From VRUE01 sp047519745 (GTDB lineage: Bacteria > Actinomycetota > Thermoleophilia > Solirubrobacterales > 70-9), in contig JAPVSJ010000109.1 of assembly GCA_047519745.1 (NCBI GenBank), positions 1 through 64,000 of the forward strand: a stretch of 64,000 bases of DNA, written 5' to 3'. Positions 49,299 to 58,202 of the stretch are shown here, one piece after another. Each line of letters starts with the position of its first letter. Positions within the stretch are counted from its first letter, which is position 1. Under the pieces are notes generated by a model. It saw only the letters and a list, made by a program, of their open reading frames with translations, made no database searches and had not been told where the DNA came from. The translations under genes and the position numbers were made by a program.

Positions 49299-51908
49299 GT
49301 GGGTACCGACTACCCCGCCCACCGGGAAGCGGACGTGGTGCTGCGCGACGGCTCGACCGTCCATTTGCGCCCGGTTCGCGCCGAGGACGAGGCGGCGCTG
49401 CTGCTGCTGTTCGAGAGCCTCGGCGCCGACTCGCGGATGTTCCGCTTCTTCTCGGGCGCAAGCGACCTCGCCGCCGCCGCGGAGCAGCTCTCCGACGTCG
49501 ATCACGAACGGCGCTACGGCCTGGTCGCGACGCGCGGCGACGGCGGCCGCCTGGTCGGCCACGGCACCTATATGGCGACCGCGCCCGGCCGCGCCGAGGT
49601 CGCCTTCGCGATCTCCGACGAGCTGCAGGGGCAGGGACTGGGGACGATCCTGCTCGCCCACCTGGCCGAGGTCGCCGGGGAGAACGGCGTCGATGTCTTC
49701 TTCGCCGAAGTGCTGCCCCAGAACCACCGCATGATCGAGGTCTTCCGCGAGAGCGGCTTCCCGGTCGAGACGTCCTCGGAACCGGGCGCGATCCACGTGG
49801 AGCTGCCGACCGCCTTCGACGGCGACGCGGTCGAGAGCTTCGAGGAGCGCGACCGGCTGGCGGCCGAGGCGGCGGTGCGGCGCTTCCTGCGGCCGCGTTC
49901 CGTCGCCGTGATCGGCGCCTCGCGGCGCCGCGGCACGGTCGGCGGCGAGGTCTTCCACAACCTGCTCGAATCTCGCTTCGAGGGAGTCGTCCACCCGGTC
50001 AACCCGGCCAGCGACGTGGTCCAGTCGGTTCGCGCGTACCGGCACGTCGCCGACGTGCCGGGCGAGGTCGACCTGGCGGTGATCGCGGTGCCGCCGCAAG
50101 CGGCGATCGAAGCGGCACGGGAATGCGGCTCCAGGGGCGTCTCCTCGCTGGTCGTCCTCTCCGCCGGCTTCGCCGAGGTCGGCGAGGAGGGAGGCGAGCT
50201 GCAGCAGCGGCTCATCGAGACCTGCCGCGAGGCGGGCATGCGGCTGATCGGCCCCAACTGCCTCGGCGTGATCGCCAACGGCGAGGGCGGCGGACTCAAC
50301 GCCAGCTTCTCCCCGGCCACGCCGCCGCCCGGCAACGTCGGCTTCGTCACCCAGAGCGGCGCCCTGGGCCTCGCCCTGATCGACCTGGCCGCCGACCGCG
50401 GCCTCGGCGTCTCCTCCTTCGCCTCGATCGGCAATCGCGCCGACATCACCGGCAACGACCTGCTCGAGTACTGGGAGGGCGACCCGGCTACCGACGTCGC
50501 GCTGCTCTACATCGAGTCCTTCAGCGACCCGGCGCGCTTCTCGCGGGTCGCGCGGCGGGCTGGGCGGGAGATGCCGATCGTGGTCGTCAAGAGCGGCCGC
50601 TCGGTGGCCGGCGAGCGAGCGACCGGCTCGCACACCGGCGCCCTGCTCTCCGCCTCCGACGTCACCGTCGACGCCCTCTTCGAACAGGCCGGCGTGATCC
50701 GCACCGAGACCCTGGCCGAGCTGCTCGACGTCGCCTCGCTGCTGAGCAGCCAGCCTTTGCCGGCCGGGCCGCGTGTGGGGATCCTGACCAACGCCGGCGG
50801 ACCGGGGATCATGTGCGCCGACGCATGCGAGGCGGCGGGGCTGGAGGTGCCGGAGCTGCCCGCGGAGGTTCGCGCGGCGCTCGCTGAGCACCTGCCGGCG
50901 GAGGCCGGCCTGGCCAATCCGGTCGACATGATCGCCACCGCCAGCGCCGAGCAGTACCGGCGCTCGATCGCCACCCTCTCGGCCTGGGACGGGATCGACG
51001 CTCTGATCGTGATCTTCATCCGGCCCTTGCTGACCCGCGCCGAGGAGGTCGCCGGGGCGGTCCGCGCGGCGCTGGGCGAGATGGGGCGGCAAATCCCCGT
51101 CCAGGCCGTCTTCATGTCGAGCGGCGACCGCGAGACGATCGCGGCGGGCGGCGGCGTCCCCACCTACGTCTACCCCGAGGACGCGGCGCGGACCCTCGGC
51201 CGGGTGATGAAGCACGTGCGCTGGCGGGCGCGGCCGGCCGAACAGCCACCCGACTTCGCCGACGCCCGCCGCGACGAGGCCGCGGCGACGATCGCCAGGG
51301 CGCTCACCGATGAGAGCGAGTGGCTGAACATGGAAGACACGGCGCAGTTGCTCGACTGCTACGGGATCGCGACGCCGCCCTGGCGGCTCGCCGCGGACCC
51401 GGCAGCGGCGGGGCACGCGGCCGAGGCGCTCGGCGGCCCGGTCGCGCTCAAGGCCCAGGGGGCCGGGATAGTCCACAAGACCGAGCTCGGCGCGGTGCGG
51501 ACCGGCCTCGCCGACCCCACCGCAGTCGCCGGCGCCGCCGTGGAGATGGACGAGGCCCTTGCCGCCTCGGGGGCCGAGCGCGAGAACTTCCTCGTCCAGG
51601 CGATGGTCGAGGACGGCGTCGAGCTGCTGGTCGGGATCGCGAGCGACCCCTCCTTCGGGCCGGTGCTGGCCTGCGGCGCCGGCGGCACGCGGGGCAATGA
51701 CAAAGCCCGCCTATCGGCGGATAGTCAGGCGGTGAGGCGGCGCTCGTCGCTCGGGGCCGGACGAAGGATCAGGACCTCGGCTGGGGCCTTCTCGAGCAGC
51801 CAGACCAGGTCTTCGCCCGAGAGGCCGGCCTGGCCGGTCGCGGTCGCCGAGACGACGACCCGGTCGAACTCCTCGCGCTCGAGCAGTCGCCGCAGCGCGT
51901 GGCGGTAG
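49299..51908 (+). CDS. GNAT / ADP-forming acyl-CoA synthetase (Pat-like), C-terminus truncated
   Basis: 869 codons. GTG 49299 has TACCAT 6 bp upstream (leaderless). An N-terminal GNAT domain (about 1-165: SDELQGQGLGTILLAHL is the acetyl-CoA loop), a CoA-binding fold (VAVIGASRRRGTVGGEVF, about 195), a succinyl-CoA-ligase-like domain with LIGPNCLGV and the ATP-grasp start (GGPVALKAQGAGIVHKTELGAV) follow. The ATP-grasp domain breaks off after SFGPVLACGAGGT (about 51690); the normal ~95 C-terminal residues are absent. Instead the frame runs about 70 Arg/Ser-rich codons antisense to the usp gene. ADP-forming ligase activity is therefore unlikely; acetylation of Acs-type targets by the GNAT half might survive. 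The join may be a deletion or an assembly error. Confidence 0.8.
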   Translation: MGTDYPAHREADVVLRDGSTVHLRPVRAEDEAALLLLFESLGADSRMFRFFSGASDLAAAAEQLSDVDHERRYGLVATRGDGGRLVGHGTYMATAPGRAEVAFAISDELQGQGLGTILLAHLAEVAGENGVDVFFAEVLPQNHRMIEVFRESGFPVETSSEPGAIHVELPTAFDGDAVESFEERDRLAAEAAVRRFLRPRSVAVIGASRRRGTVGGEVFHNLLESRFEGVVHPVNPASDVVQSVRAYRHVADVPGEVDLAVIAVPPQAAIEAARECGSRGVSSLVVLSAGFAEVGEEGGELQQRLIETCREAGMRLIGPNCLGVIANGEGGGLNASFSPATPPPGNVGFVTQSGALGLALIDLAADRGLGVSSFASIGNRADITGNDLLEYWEGDPATDVALLYIESFSDPARFSRVARRAGREMPIVVVKSGRSVAGERATGSHTGALLSASDVTVDALFEQAGVIRTETLAELLDVASLLSSQPLPAGPRVGILTNAGGPGIMCADACEAAGLEVPELPAEVRAALAEHLPAEAGLANPVDMIATASAEQYRRSIATLSAWDGIDALIVIFIRPLLTRAEEVAGAVRAALGEMGRQIPVQAVFMSSGDRETIAAGGGVPTYVYPEDAARTLGRVMKHVRWRARPAEQPPDFADARRDEAAATIARALTDESEWLNMEDTAQLLDCYGIATPPWRLAADPAAAGHAAEALGGPVALKAQGAGIVHKTELGAVRTGLADPTAVAGAAVEMDEALAASGAERENFLVQAMVEDGVELLVGIASDPSFGPVLACGAGGTRGNDKARLSADSQAVRRRSSLGAGRRIRTSAGAFSSSQTRSSPERPAWPVAVAETTTRSNSSRSSSRRSAWR

Positions 51909-52267
51909 GAGCGCCCGCGCTCGATCCGAGCGTCGACCGGCACCGCCTGGGCGCTGGCGCGCTGCTCGATCGCCTCCAGCATCGGCATCGCCTTCGACGC
52001 CTCGGCCGGAATCGCGCACTCGAGCGGCAGCTGCTTGGGAACGGCCGCCAGGTAGGCCGGCATCAGGGTCGCGTTCTCCGCCCGGGCGAGGCGCAGCGCC
52101 GCGTCGACAGCCCGGCGGGAGATCTCGGTGCCGGTGAAGGGCAGCAGGATCTGGTGGACCTCCTCGGGCCGCTCCGAGCGCTTGCCACGCCACCTGGAGC
52201 TGGCGATCAGGTACCCCCCACCGAGGCCGAGCAGCAGCGCAAAGCCGACGAGGAAGTGCTCGATCAC
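51725..52267 (-). CDS. Membrane-anchored universal stress protein
   Basis: 180 residues. An N-terminal TM helix (FLVGFALLLGLGGGYLIASS) precedes a Usp domain (HQILLPFTGTEISRRAVDAALRLARAENATLMPAYL...); the nucleotide loop GxxGx9G(S/T) is not clear. It overlaps the KdpD-like gene by 4 bp and is the last gene of the Kdp operon. It may be a companion of the Usp part of the KdpD sensor. Confidence 0.78.
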   Translation of the reverse strand: MIEHFLVGFALLLGLGGGYLIASSRWRGKRSERPEEVHQILLPFTGTEISRRAVDAALRLARAENATLMPAYLAAVPKQLPLECAIPAEASKAMPMLEAIEQRASAQAVPVDARIERGRSYRHALRRLLEREEFDRVVVSATATGQAGLSGEDLVWLLEKAPAEVLILRPAPSDERRLTA

Positions 52268-53388
52268 GAGCCGCCCTCCTTCTGGCTGCGGTGGGCGACG
52301 ATCCGCACGTCGACCCCGGGCGGGGTCGCGCGCATCAGCGCCTGGGGCAGCGGGGCCCGCAGCCGCGCCAGGCCGCGTGGCGGGTTGGACTCGCCGACCA
52401 TCACGTAGGTGGACCCGCGCTCCGCGATCACCCGGGCGGCGGCGGCGACCAGGTCGTCGTGCTCCTCGATCAGCAGCGTCGCGCCGAGCACCGAGGCGAG
52501 CTGGCGCAGCGCCGTCACCTGGCGCTCCTCCTCCCCCTCGATCGGCCGCCCCGGCGGCTTCACCCAGAGCAGGTCGAGGCCGGTGCCGAGCCGCTGGGCC
52601 GAGCGCCAGGCGCGGCGCACGAGGCGCTGCGAGCTCGGCCGCGGCCGCACCAGGGCGAGCAGCCGCTCGCCGACGGCCTTGGGCGCGTCGGTGACGACGC
52701 GCTCTTCGCGCGTCCCGACGTGCTCCACCTGGTGCAGGGTCAGGCGCTTGGACTCGACGTCCTCGGCGACCTGGCGCAGGCTGACCTCGCGCAGGGCGGC
52801 GAGGTTCTCGATGCGGAAGAAGTTGTCGAGCGCCGCCTGGATGTTCTCGCCGGGGTAGATCTTGCCGGCGCGCAGGCGCCCGATCAGCGCCTCCGGGGTG
52901 AGGTCGATGAGGACGACCTCGTCGGCGCTGCCGAGCACCGAGTCGGGCACGGTCTCGCGCACCGTGACGCCGGTCAGCTCGGCGACCCTGTCGTTGAGCG
53001 ACTCGAGGTGCTGGACGTTGACGGTGGAGTAGACGTCGATGCCGGCCGCGAGCACGTCCGCGATGTCTTCGTAACGCTTGCCGTGCTCGAGCCCGGGCGG
53101 GTTGGTGTGGGCGAGCTCGTCGATCAGGGCCAGGTCCGGGCGGCGTGCGAGCAGCGCCGGCAGGTCCATCTCCTCGACGCCGACGTCGCGGTAGTCGACG
53201 CTGCGCCGCGGGATGACCTCCAGCCCACGAGCCTGATCGCTCGTCTCCTGGCGCTTGTGCGGCTCCAGGTAGCCGATCGCGACGTCGCGCCCGGCGGCAG
53301 CCTCGGCCTGGCCCTCCTGCAGCATCCGGTAGGTCTTGCCGACGCCGGCCGCCATGCCGAGGAAGATCTTGTAGTGGCCGCGGCTCAC
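52264..53388 (-). CDS. KdpD sensor module without kinase domain
   Basis: 374 residues. It starts with the KdpD N-terminal domain: HYKIFLGMAAGVGKTYRMLQEG (Walker A GVGKTY), LALIDELAHTNPPG and STVNVQHLESLNDRV, followed by a Usp-like domain (about 240-365). The TM domain and histidine kinase of full-length KdpD (~900 residues) are absent. A complementary DUF4118 kinase is encoded at 61.8-62.9 kb. Family knowledge: this sensor senses potassium and c-di-AMP via the Usp domain. It follows kdpB by 11 bp. Confidence 0.9.
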   Translation of the reverse strand: MSRGHYKIFLGMAAGVGKTYRMLQEGQAEAAAGRDVAIGYLEPHKRQETSDQARGLEVIPRRSVDYRDVGVEEMDLPALLARRPDLALIDELAHTNPPGLEHGKRYEDIADVLAAGIDVYSTVNVQHLESLNDRVAELTGVTVRETVPDSVLGSADEVVLIDLTPEALIGRLRAGKIYPGENIQAALDNFFRIENLAALREVSLRQVAEDVESKRLTLHQVEHVGTREERVVTDAPKAVGERLLALVRPRPSSQRLVRRAWRSAQRLGTGLDLLWVKPPGRPIEGEEERQVTALRQLASVLGATLLIEEHDDLVAAAARVIAERGSTYVMVGESNPPRGLARLRAPLPQALMRATPPGVDVRIVAHRSQKEGGS

Positions 53389-53399
53389 GGCGGGCTCCG

Positions 53400-55466
53400 T
53401 CAGGCTCCCAGCAGGTTGTGGACCACGAGGTCGATCAGCTTGATGCCGATGAAGGGGGTGACGATCCCGCCGAGGCCGTAGATCAGCATGTTGCGGCGCA
53501 GCAGCGCCGTCGCGCCGATCGGCCGGTAGCGGACGCCGCGCAGGGAGAGCGGGATCAGCAGCGGGATGATCAGCGCGTTGAAGATCACCGCCGAGAGGAT
53601 CGCCGATTCCGGCGTGCCCAGCGACATGATGTTGAGCGCGTCGAGCGGGCCCTTGCCGCCGGCCGAGAGCGCGTAGGTGGCGGCGAACATCGCCGGCAGG
53701 ATCGCGAAGTACTTGGCGATGTCGTTGGCGATCGAGAACGTGGTCAGGGCGCCGCGCGTGATCAGCAGCTGCTTGCCGACCTCGACGATCTCGATCAGCT
53801 TGGTCGGATTGGAGTCGAGGTCGACCATGTTGCCCGCCTCGCGCGCCGCCTGGGTGCCGGTGTTCATCGCCACGCCGACGTCGGCCTGGGCCAGCGCGGG
53901 TGCGTCGTTGGTGCCGTCGCCGGTCATCGCGATCAGGCGGCCGTCGGACTGCTGCTCGCGGATCAGCTCGAGCTTGCGCTCCGGGGTCGCTTCGGCGAGG
54001 AAGTCGTCTACTCCCGCCTCCTTGGCGATCTTCGCCGCGGTCAGCTTGTTGTCGCCGGTGACCATGATCGTGCGGATGCCCATCGCCCGCAGCTGGTCGA
54101 AGCGAGCCTGCATCCCTTCCTTGACCACGTCCTTGAGGTAGATAACGCCGAGCACCCGCTCGTTGCGCGCGACGGCCAGAGGGGTCCCCCCCTCGCGCGC
54201 GATCCGGTCGAGCTGTGCCCGCAGCTCCGCCGGCGTACGCCCGCCCTCGGAGGTGACCCAGCCCTCGATCGCGTCGCCGGCGCCCTTGCGCAAACGGGTG
54301 CCGTTGAAGTCGACGCCGCTCATCCGCGTCTCGGCGCTGAAGGGGACGAAGGCCGGCTCATGCCCGGCGAAGTCGTGCTCGCGGATGCCGAAGCTCTTGG
54401 CGAGGACGACGATCGAGCGGCCCTCGGGAGTCTCGTCGGCGAGCGAGGACATCTGCGCCGCCTCGGCCAGGTCCTCCGCCTCGACCCCGGGCATCGGCAC
54501 GAACTCGACCGCCTCGCGGTTGCCGAGCGTGATCGTGCCGGTCTTGTCGAGCAGCAGCACGTCGCAGTCGCCGGAGGCCTCGACCGCGCGCCCGGAGAGG
54601 GCGAGCACGTTGCGACGGACGAGGCGGTCCATGCCGGCGATCCCGATCGCCGAGAGCAGCGCCCCGATCGTGGTCGGGATCAATGCGACGAGCAGGGCGA
54701 TCAGAGTCGTCTCGGAGAGTTCGGTGCCGGCGAAGAGCGCGAAAGGGCGCAACGAGACGACGACCAGCACGAAGACCAGCGTGAGGCCGGCGAGGAGGAT
54801 CCCGAGTGCGATCTCGTTCGGCGTCTTGTTCCGCTCGGCCCCCTCGACCAGGGCGATCATGCGGTCGAGGAAGGACTTGCCCGGTTCCTGGGTTATCTCG
54901 ACCACGATCCGGTCCGAGAGCACCTTGGTGCCGCCGGTGACGGCGCTGCGGTCGCCGCCGGCCTCGCGGATGACCGGCGCCGACTCGCCCGTGATCGCCG
55001 ACTCGTCGACCGAGGCGATGCCCTCGATCACGGTGCCGTCGCCGGGGATCGGCTCGCCCGCCTCGACCACGACGACGTCGCCGCGGAGGAGCTCGGAGGC
55101 AGGCTTCTCGCCGCCGTCGCGCAGGCGGGCGCTGGTCTCGGTGCGCATCGCCCGCAGGCTCGCCGCCTGGGCACGGCCGCGGCCCTCGGCGAGCGCCTCG
55201 GCGAGATTGGCGAAGACGACGGTGAGCCAGAGCCAGACGGTGATGCTGAAGCTGAACCAGGAGGGCTCGTGACCGCCGCCGAGCGGCTTGCCGCCGAACA
55301 GCTGGATCAGCCAGGCGACGGTGGTGATCAGGGCGCCGACCTCGACCACGAACATGACCGGGTTGCGCGCCTGCACGCGCGGGTCGAGCTTGCGCAGGGA
55401 CTCCAGCAGCGCCGGGCGCAGGATCTCGGGGTCGAAAAGCGAGCGGGCCTGGGTCTCGGTGGTCAT
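53400..55466 (-). CDS. kdpB: Potassium-transporting P-type ATPase, subunit B
   Basis: 688 residues, full length. The phosphorylated Asp is in LLLDKTGTITLGNR; also TGESAPVIREAGGD (actuator), MVTGDNKLTAAKIAKEAGVDDFLAEATPE and MTGDGTNDAPALAQADVGVAMNTGTQAA. It is the pump subunit of Kdp, working with KdpA (channel) and KdpC. It lies downstream of kdpC (4-bp overlap), the reverse of the usual kdpFABC order. Confidence 0.96.
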   Translation of the reverse strand: MTTETQARSLFDPEILRPALLESLRKLDPRVQARNPVMFVVEVGALITTVAWLIQLFGGKPLGGGHEPSWFSFSITVWLWLTVVFANLAEALAEGRGRAQAASLRAMRTETSARLRDGGEKPASELLRGDVVVVEAGEPIPGDGTVIEGIASVDESAITGESAPVIREAGGDRSAVTGGTKVLSDRIVVEITQEPGKSFLDRMIALVEGAERNKTPNEIALGILLAGLTLVFVLVVVSLRPFALFAGTELSETTLIALLVALIPTTIGALLSAIGIAGMDRLVRRNVLALSGRAVEASGDCDVLLLDKTGTITLGNREAVEFVPMPGVEAEDLAEAAQMSSLADETPEGRSIVVLAKSFGIREHDFAGHEPAFVPFSAETRMSGVDFNGTRLRKGAGDAIEGWVTSEGGRTPAELRAQLDRIAREGGTPLAVARNERVLGVIYLKDVVKEGMQARFDQLRAMGIRTIMVTGDNKLTAAKIAKEAGVDDFLAEATPERKLELIREQQSDGRLIAMTGDGTNDAPALAQADVGVAMNTGTQAAREAGNMVDLDSNPTKLIEIVEVGKQLLITRGALTTFSIANDIAKYFAILPAMFAATYALSAGGKGPLDALNIMSLGTPESAILSAVIFNALIIPLLIPLSLRGVRYRPIGATALLRRNMLIYGLGGIVTPFIGIKLIDLVVHNLLGA

Positions 55467-56056
55467 GGCGCTTCCCTGGCCAGATCGTCGAGGGCGATGT
55501 TGAGCTTCAGGACGTTGACGCCGGGCTCGCCGAGCAGGCCGAGGGCGCGGCCGTCGGTGTGGGCCGAGATCAGCTCTTCGACCTTGGCCAGCGACAGCCG
55601 GCGGATCGCGGCGACGCGGTGGGCCTGGATCCGCGCGTTCGCCTGCGAGATGTGCGGGTCGACCCCCGAAGCCGATTCGGTCACCGCGTCGACCGGGACC
55701 TGGTCCTTGGTGAGGCTGTGATCGAAGGGCTTCTCCAGCGCCACGTAGGCGGCGAGGTTCTCCCGCACCGCGTCGCGCGCTTCGACGCTGTTGGGGCCGA
55801 GGTTCGAGAAGTAGGTGACATCGGGCGCGTAGCCGGTTGCCGAGGGGCGCGACTGGAAGTAACGCGGGTCCCCCTTGAAGTCCTGGCCGATCAGGCTCGA
55901 GCCGACGACCTTGCCGTCGACGCTCAGCTTCGACCCGTTCGCCCTGCCGGGGAAGACGAGCTGGGAGACGCCGGTGATCGCCAGCGGGTAGACCACACCG
56001 AGCAGCAGGGTCAGCACGACGACGGCGAGCAGCGAGGTGGTCAGGTCGCGCTTCAT
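55463..56056 (-). CDS. kdpC: Potassium-transporting ATPase subunit C
   Basis: 197 residues. A TM helix (about 8-30) plus a periplasmic domain with GSSLIGQDFKGDPRYFQSRPSATGY and ARIQAHRVAAIRRLS, and the conserved C-terminal LGEPGVNVLKLNIAL. It acts as a stabilising and ATP-affinity subunit. It starts at the last base of kdpA and overlaps kdpB by 4 bp, so translation is coupled throughout. Confidence 0.95.
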   Translation of the reverse strand: MKRDLTTSLLAVVVLTLLLGVVYPLAITGVSQLVFPGRANGSKLSVDGKVVGSSLIGQDFKGDPRYFQSRPSATGYAPDVTYFSNLGPNSVEARDAVRENLAAYVALEKPFDHSLTKDQVPVDAVTESASGVDPHISQANARIQAHRVAAIRRLSLAKVEELISAHTDGRALGLLGEPGVNVLKLNIALDDLAREAP

Positions 56057-57813
56057 CAGAACAACCTCGTGGTCAGGCTCTGGACGACCGGTCCGAGCAG
56101 CAGGGCGGGGAAGAAGGTGAGGGCGCCGACGAGGATCACGACGCCGACCAGCAGGAAGACAAAGGTCGGGTTGTCGGTCCGCATCGTCCCCAGACCGGGG
56201 CGCGAGACCTTCTTGCCGGCGAGCGCACCGGCGATCGCGAGGACGAAGAGGATCGGCGCGAAGCGGGCGCCGACCATCACCACCCCGCCCAGCAAGTCGG
56301 CGAAGCTGATCCCGTAGGAGCCCGCGTTGCCGGGCGGATGGGGCTGGACGAAGCCGGTGTAGCCGGCGAAGGCCGAGCCGTTGTTGTTGGCCTGCGAGAG
56401 GTAGGCATAGAGGGTCTCCGAGAAGCCCTGCGGGTTGACCCCGGCGAACAGCGAGCGCTTGCCGAGCGTCGTCGCCGAGGCAACTCCGGCCGAGAGCAGC
56501 ACGACCAGGGGCGTGAAGAGGACGCCGAGCGAGACCAGCTTGATCTCACGCGCCTGGATCTTCTTGCCGAGGTACTCAGGGGTGCGGCCGACCATCAGGC
56601 CGCCGATGAAGACGGCGAGCAGGACGTAGAGCAGCATCGAGTAGAGGCCCGCCCCCACCCCGCCGAAGATCACCTCGCTGAAGCCGAGGTTGGCAAAGGG
56701 CACGGCGCCGCCGAGCCCGCTGAGCGACTCGAAGGCAGCGTTGACCGCGCCGCAGGAGGTGACGGTCGTCACCGCCGTCCACAACGAAGAGTTGGCGATG
56801 CCAAAGCGCTGCTCCTTGCCCTCGAGGTTGCCGCCGGTGGAGCCCGCGAAGGCGTGCGTGTGCAGGCCGGCGGCGTGCTGGGCCAGGGTGCCGTGCTGCT
56901 CGGCCATGTAGACGACGACTACGCCGGCGACGAAGAGGACGAACATCGCGGCGAAGATCGCCCAGCCCTGGCGCTGGCTGCCGACCATGCGGCCGTAGGT
57001 GTAGGTGAGGGCAGCGGGGATGACGAGGATCAGCAGCAGCTCGAAGAAGTTGGTCAGGCCGGTCGGGTTCTCGAACGGCATCGCCGAGTTGACGTTGAAG
57101 AAGCCGCCGCCGTTGGTGCCCAGCTCCTTGATCACCTCCTGCGAGGCGACCGGCCCACCCGGAAGCGTCTGGACGCCGCCGGTCAGCGTGTGGATCGCCG
57201 TGTAATGGCCGAGGTTCTGGATCACGCCCTGGGAGACGAGGAAGAGCGCGCCCACGATCGAGACCGGCAGCAGGATGTAGAGGAGGATGCGGACCAGGTC
57301 CTGCCAGAAGTTGCCGATCTCGCGCCCGCTGCGAGCGACGATGCCGCGGATCAGGGCGATGACGACGGCGATCCCGACCGCGGCCGAGACGAAGTTCTGC
57401 ACCGCCAGCCCGGCCATCTGGGCGAAGTAGGTGAGCGTCGTCTCACCGCCGTAGTACTGCCAGTTGGTGTTGGTGATGAAGGAGGAGGTCGTGTTGAAAT
57501 TGAGGTCCCAGGGCGCGGAGTGGAAGCCCTGCGGGTTGAACGGCTGGACGCCCTGCGTGCGCAGGATCAGGTACAGCGCGATCCAGAAGAACAGCGAGAA
57601 GACGACGAGGCTGCGGGCATAGGCCTTCCAGTCCTGCCCCTCCTCGGGCCCCACGCGCAACACCCGGTAGGTGAGGCGCTCGATTGGCCCGACGAGAGGA
57701 GACAGGAAGACGCGCCGGCCGGTGAAGACGCGCGCCATGTAGATGCCGACCGGTTTGACCAGCGCGACCAGCACGGCGATGAAGGCGGCGATCTGCAGCC
57801 AGCCCTGGAGCAC
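56056..57813 (-). CDS. kdpA: Potassium-transporting ATPase subunit A
   Basis: 585 residues, slightly longer than the E. coli protein (557). Ten TM helices with four selectivity loops, such as NTTSSFITNTNWQYYGG, GTNGGGFFNVNSAMPFENPT and TSCGAVNAAFESLSGLGG. GTG start immediately after the kdpF TAG. It provides the channel-like entry of K+ for Kdp. Confidence 0.95.
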   Translation of the reverse strand: MLQGWLQIAAFIAVLVALVKPVGIYMARVFTGRRVFLSPLVGPIERLTYRVLRVGPEEGQDWKAYARSLVVFSLFFWIALYLILRTQGVQPFNPQGFHSAPWDLNFNTTSSFITNTNWQYYGGETTLTYFAQMAGLAVQNFVSAAVGIAVVIALIRGIVARSGREIGNFWQDLVRILLYILLPVSIVGALFLVSQGVIQNLGHYTAIHTLTGGVQTLPGGPVASQEVIKELGTNGGGFFNVNSAMPFENPTGLTNFFELLLILVIPAALTYTYGRMVGSQRQGWAIFAAMFVLFVAGVVVVYMAEQHGTLAQHAAGLHTHAFAGSTGGNLEGKEQRFGIANSSLWTAVTTVTSCGAVNAAFESLSGLGGAVPFANLGFSEVIFGGVGAGLYSMLLYVLLAVFIGGLMVGRTPEYLGKKIQAREIKLVSLGVLFTPLVVLLSAGVASATTLGKRSLFAGVNPQGFSETLYAYLSQANNNGSAFAGYTGFVQPHPPGNAGSYGISFADLLGGVVMVGARFAPILFVLAIAGALAGKKVSRPGLGTMRTDNPTFVFLLVGVVILVGALTFFPALLLGPVVQSLTTRLF

Positions 57814-57927
57814 CTAGAGCTTCTCCCCGCGCAGCAGCGCGTAGACGAGGTAGACGCAGACCAGCGCCGAGACGATCAGGCCGAAGAGGTCGGCGCCGGA
57901 GAGCGAGGCGAGGGGCAGCGCGCTCAT
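57814..57927 (-). CDS. kdpF: KdpF small subunit
   Basis: 37 residues: MSALPLASLSGADLFGLIVS then ALVCVYLVYALLRGEKL, one TM helix with the typical LVYALLRGEK end of KdpF. ATG 57927 overlaps the stop of a preceding small ORF (ATGA). It stabilises the Kdp complex in the membrane. Confidence 0.9.
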   Translation of the reverse strand: MSALPLASLSGADLFGLIVSALVCVYLVYALLRGEKL

Positions 57928-58049
57928 ATCCGGTCGATCAGGTCGATCGCCCAGTAGAGGAGGGCGAAGAGGCCGACCGCGATCGCTATCGAGAGGACGT
58001 CCGCGAGCGGTCCGCCGCCGCCGGGAAAGATGTCCGCGAGGGGGAGCAA
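57924..58049 (-). CDS. Small membrane protein upstream of kdpF
   Basis: 41 residues from TTG 58049 (the only start codon in frame after TGA 58077-58079): MLPLADIFPGGGGPLADVLS then IAIAVGLFALLYWAIDLIDR, a single-TM peptide. Its TGA overlaps the kdpF ATG. Comparable small ORFs precede kdpF in other actinobacteria, so it may be a regulatory or structural micropeptide. Start uncertain. Confidence 0.55.
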   Translation of the reverse strand: MLPLADIFPGGGGPLADVLSIAIAVGLFALLYWAIDLIDRI

Positions 58050-58169
58050 GACATGGCGATCATCCGCCCGACCCCGTCAAGGCCGCGTGAACTCTGCGGC
58101 TTCCCGCATACAGATTTCGTGAAGACGCGCAGCTCACTGCCAGAGTGGTGTTAGCGCCGCGATAATTGA

Positions 58170-58191
58170 GCTAATTTGAGTCATAATTAGC
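58170..58191. promoter_or_regulatory. Operator-like palindrome before fic
   Basis: GCTAATT-N8-AATTAGC (perfect 7-bp arms), 12 bp before the Fic ATG, in a strikingly A/T-rich patch (58150-58210). A likely autoregulatory or transferred-element operator. Confidence 0.5.
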
Positions 58192-58202
58192 ACAACTATG
58201 CC

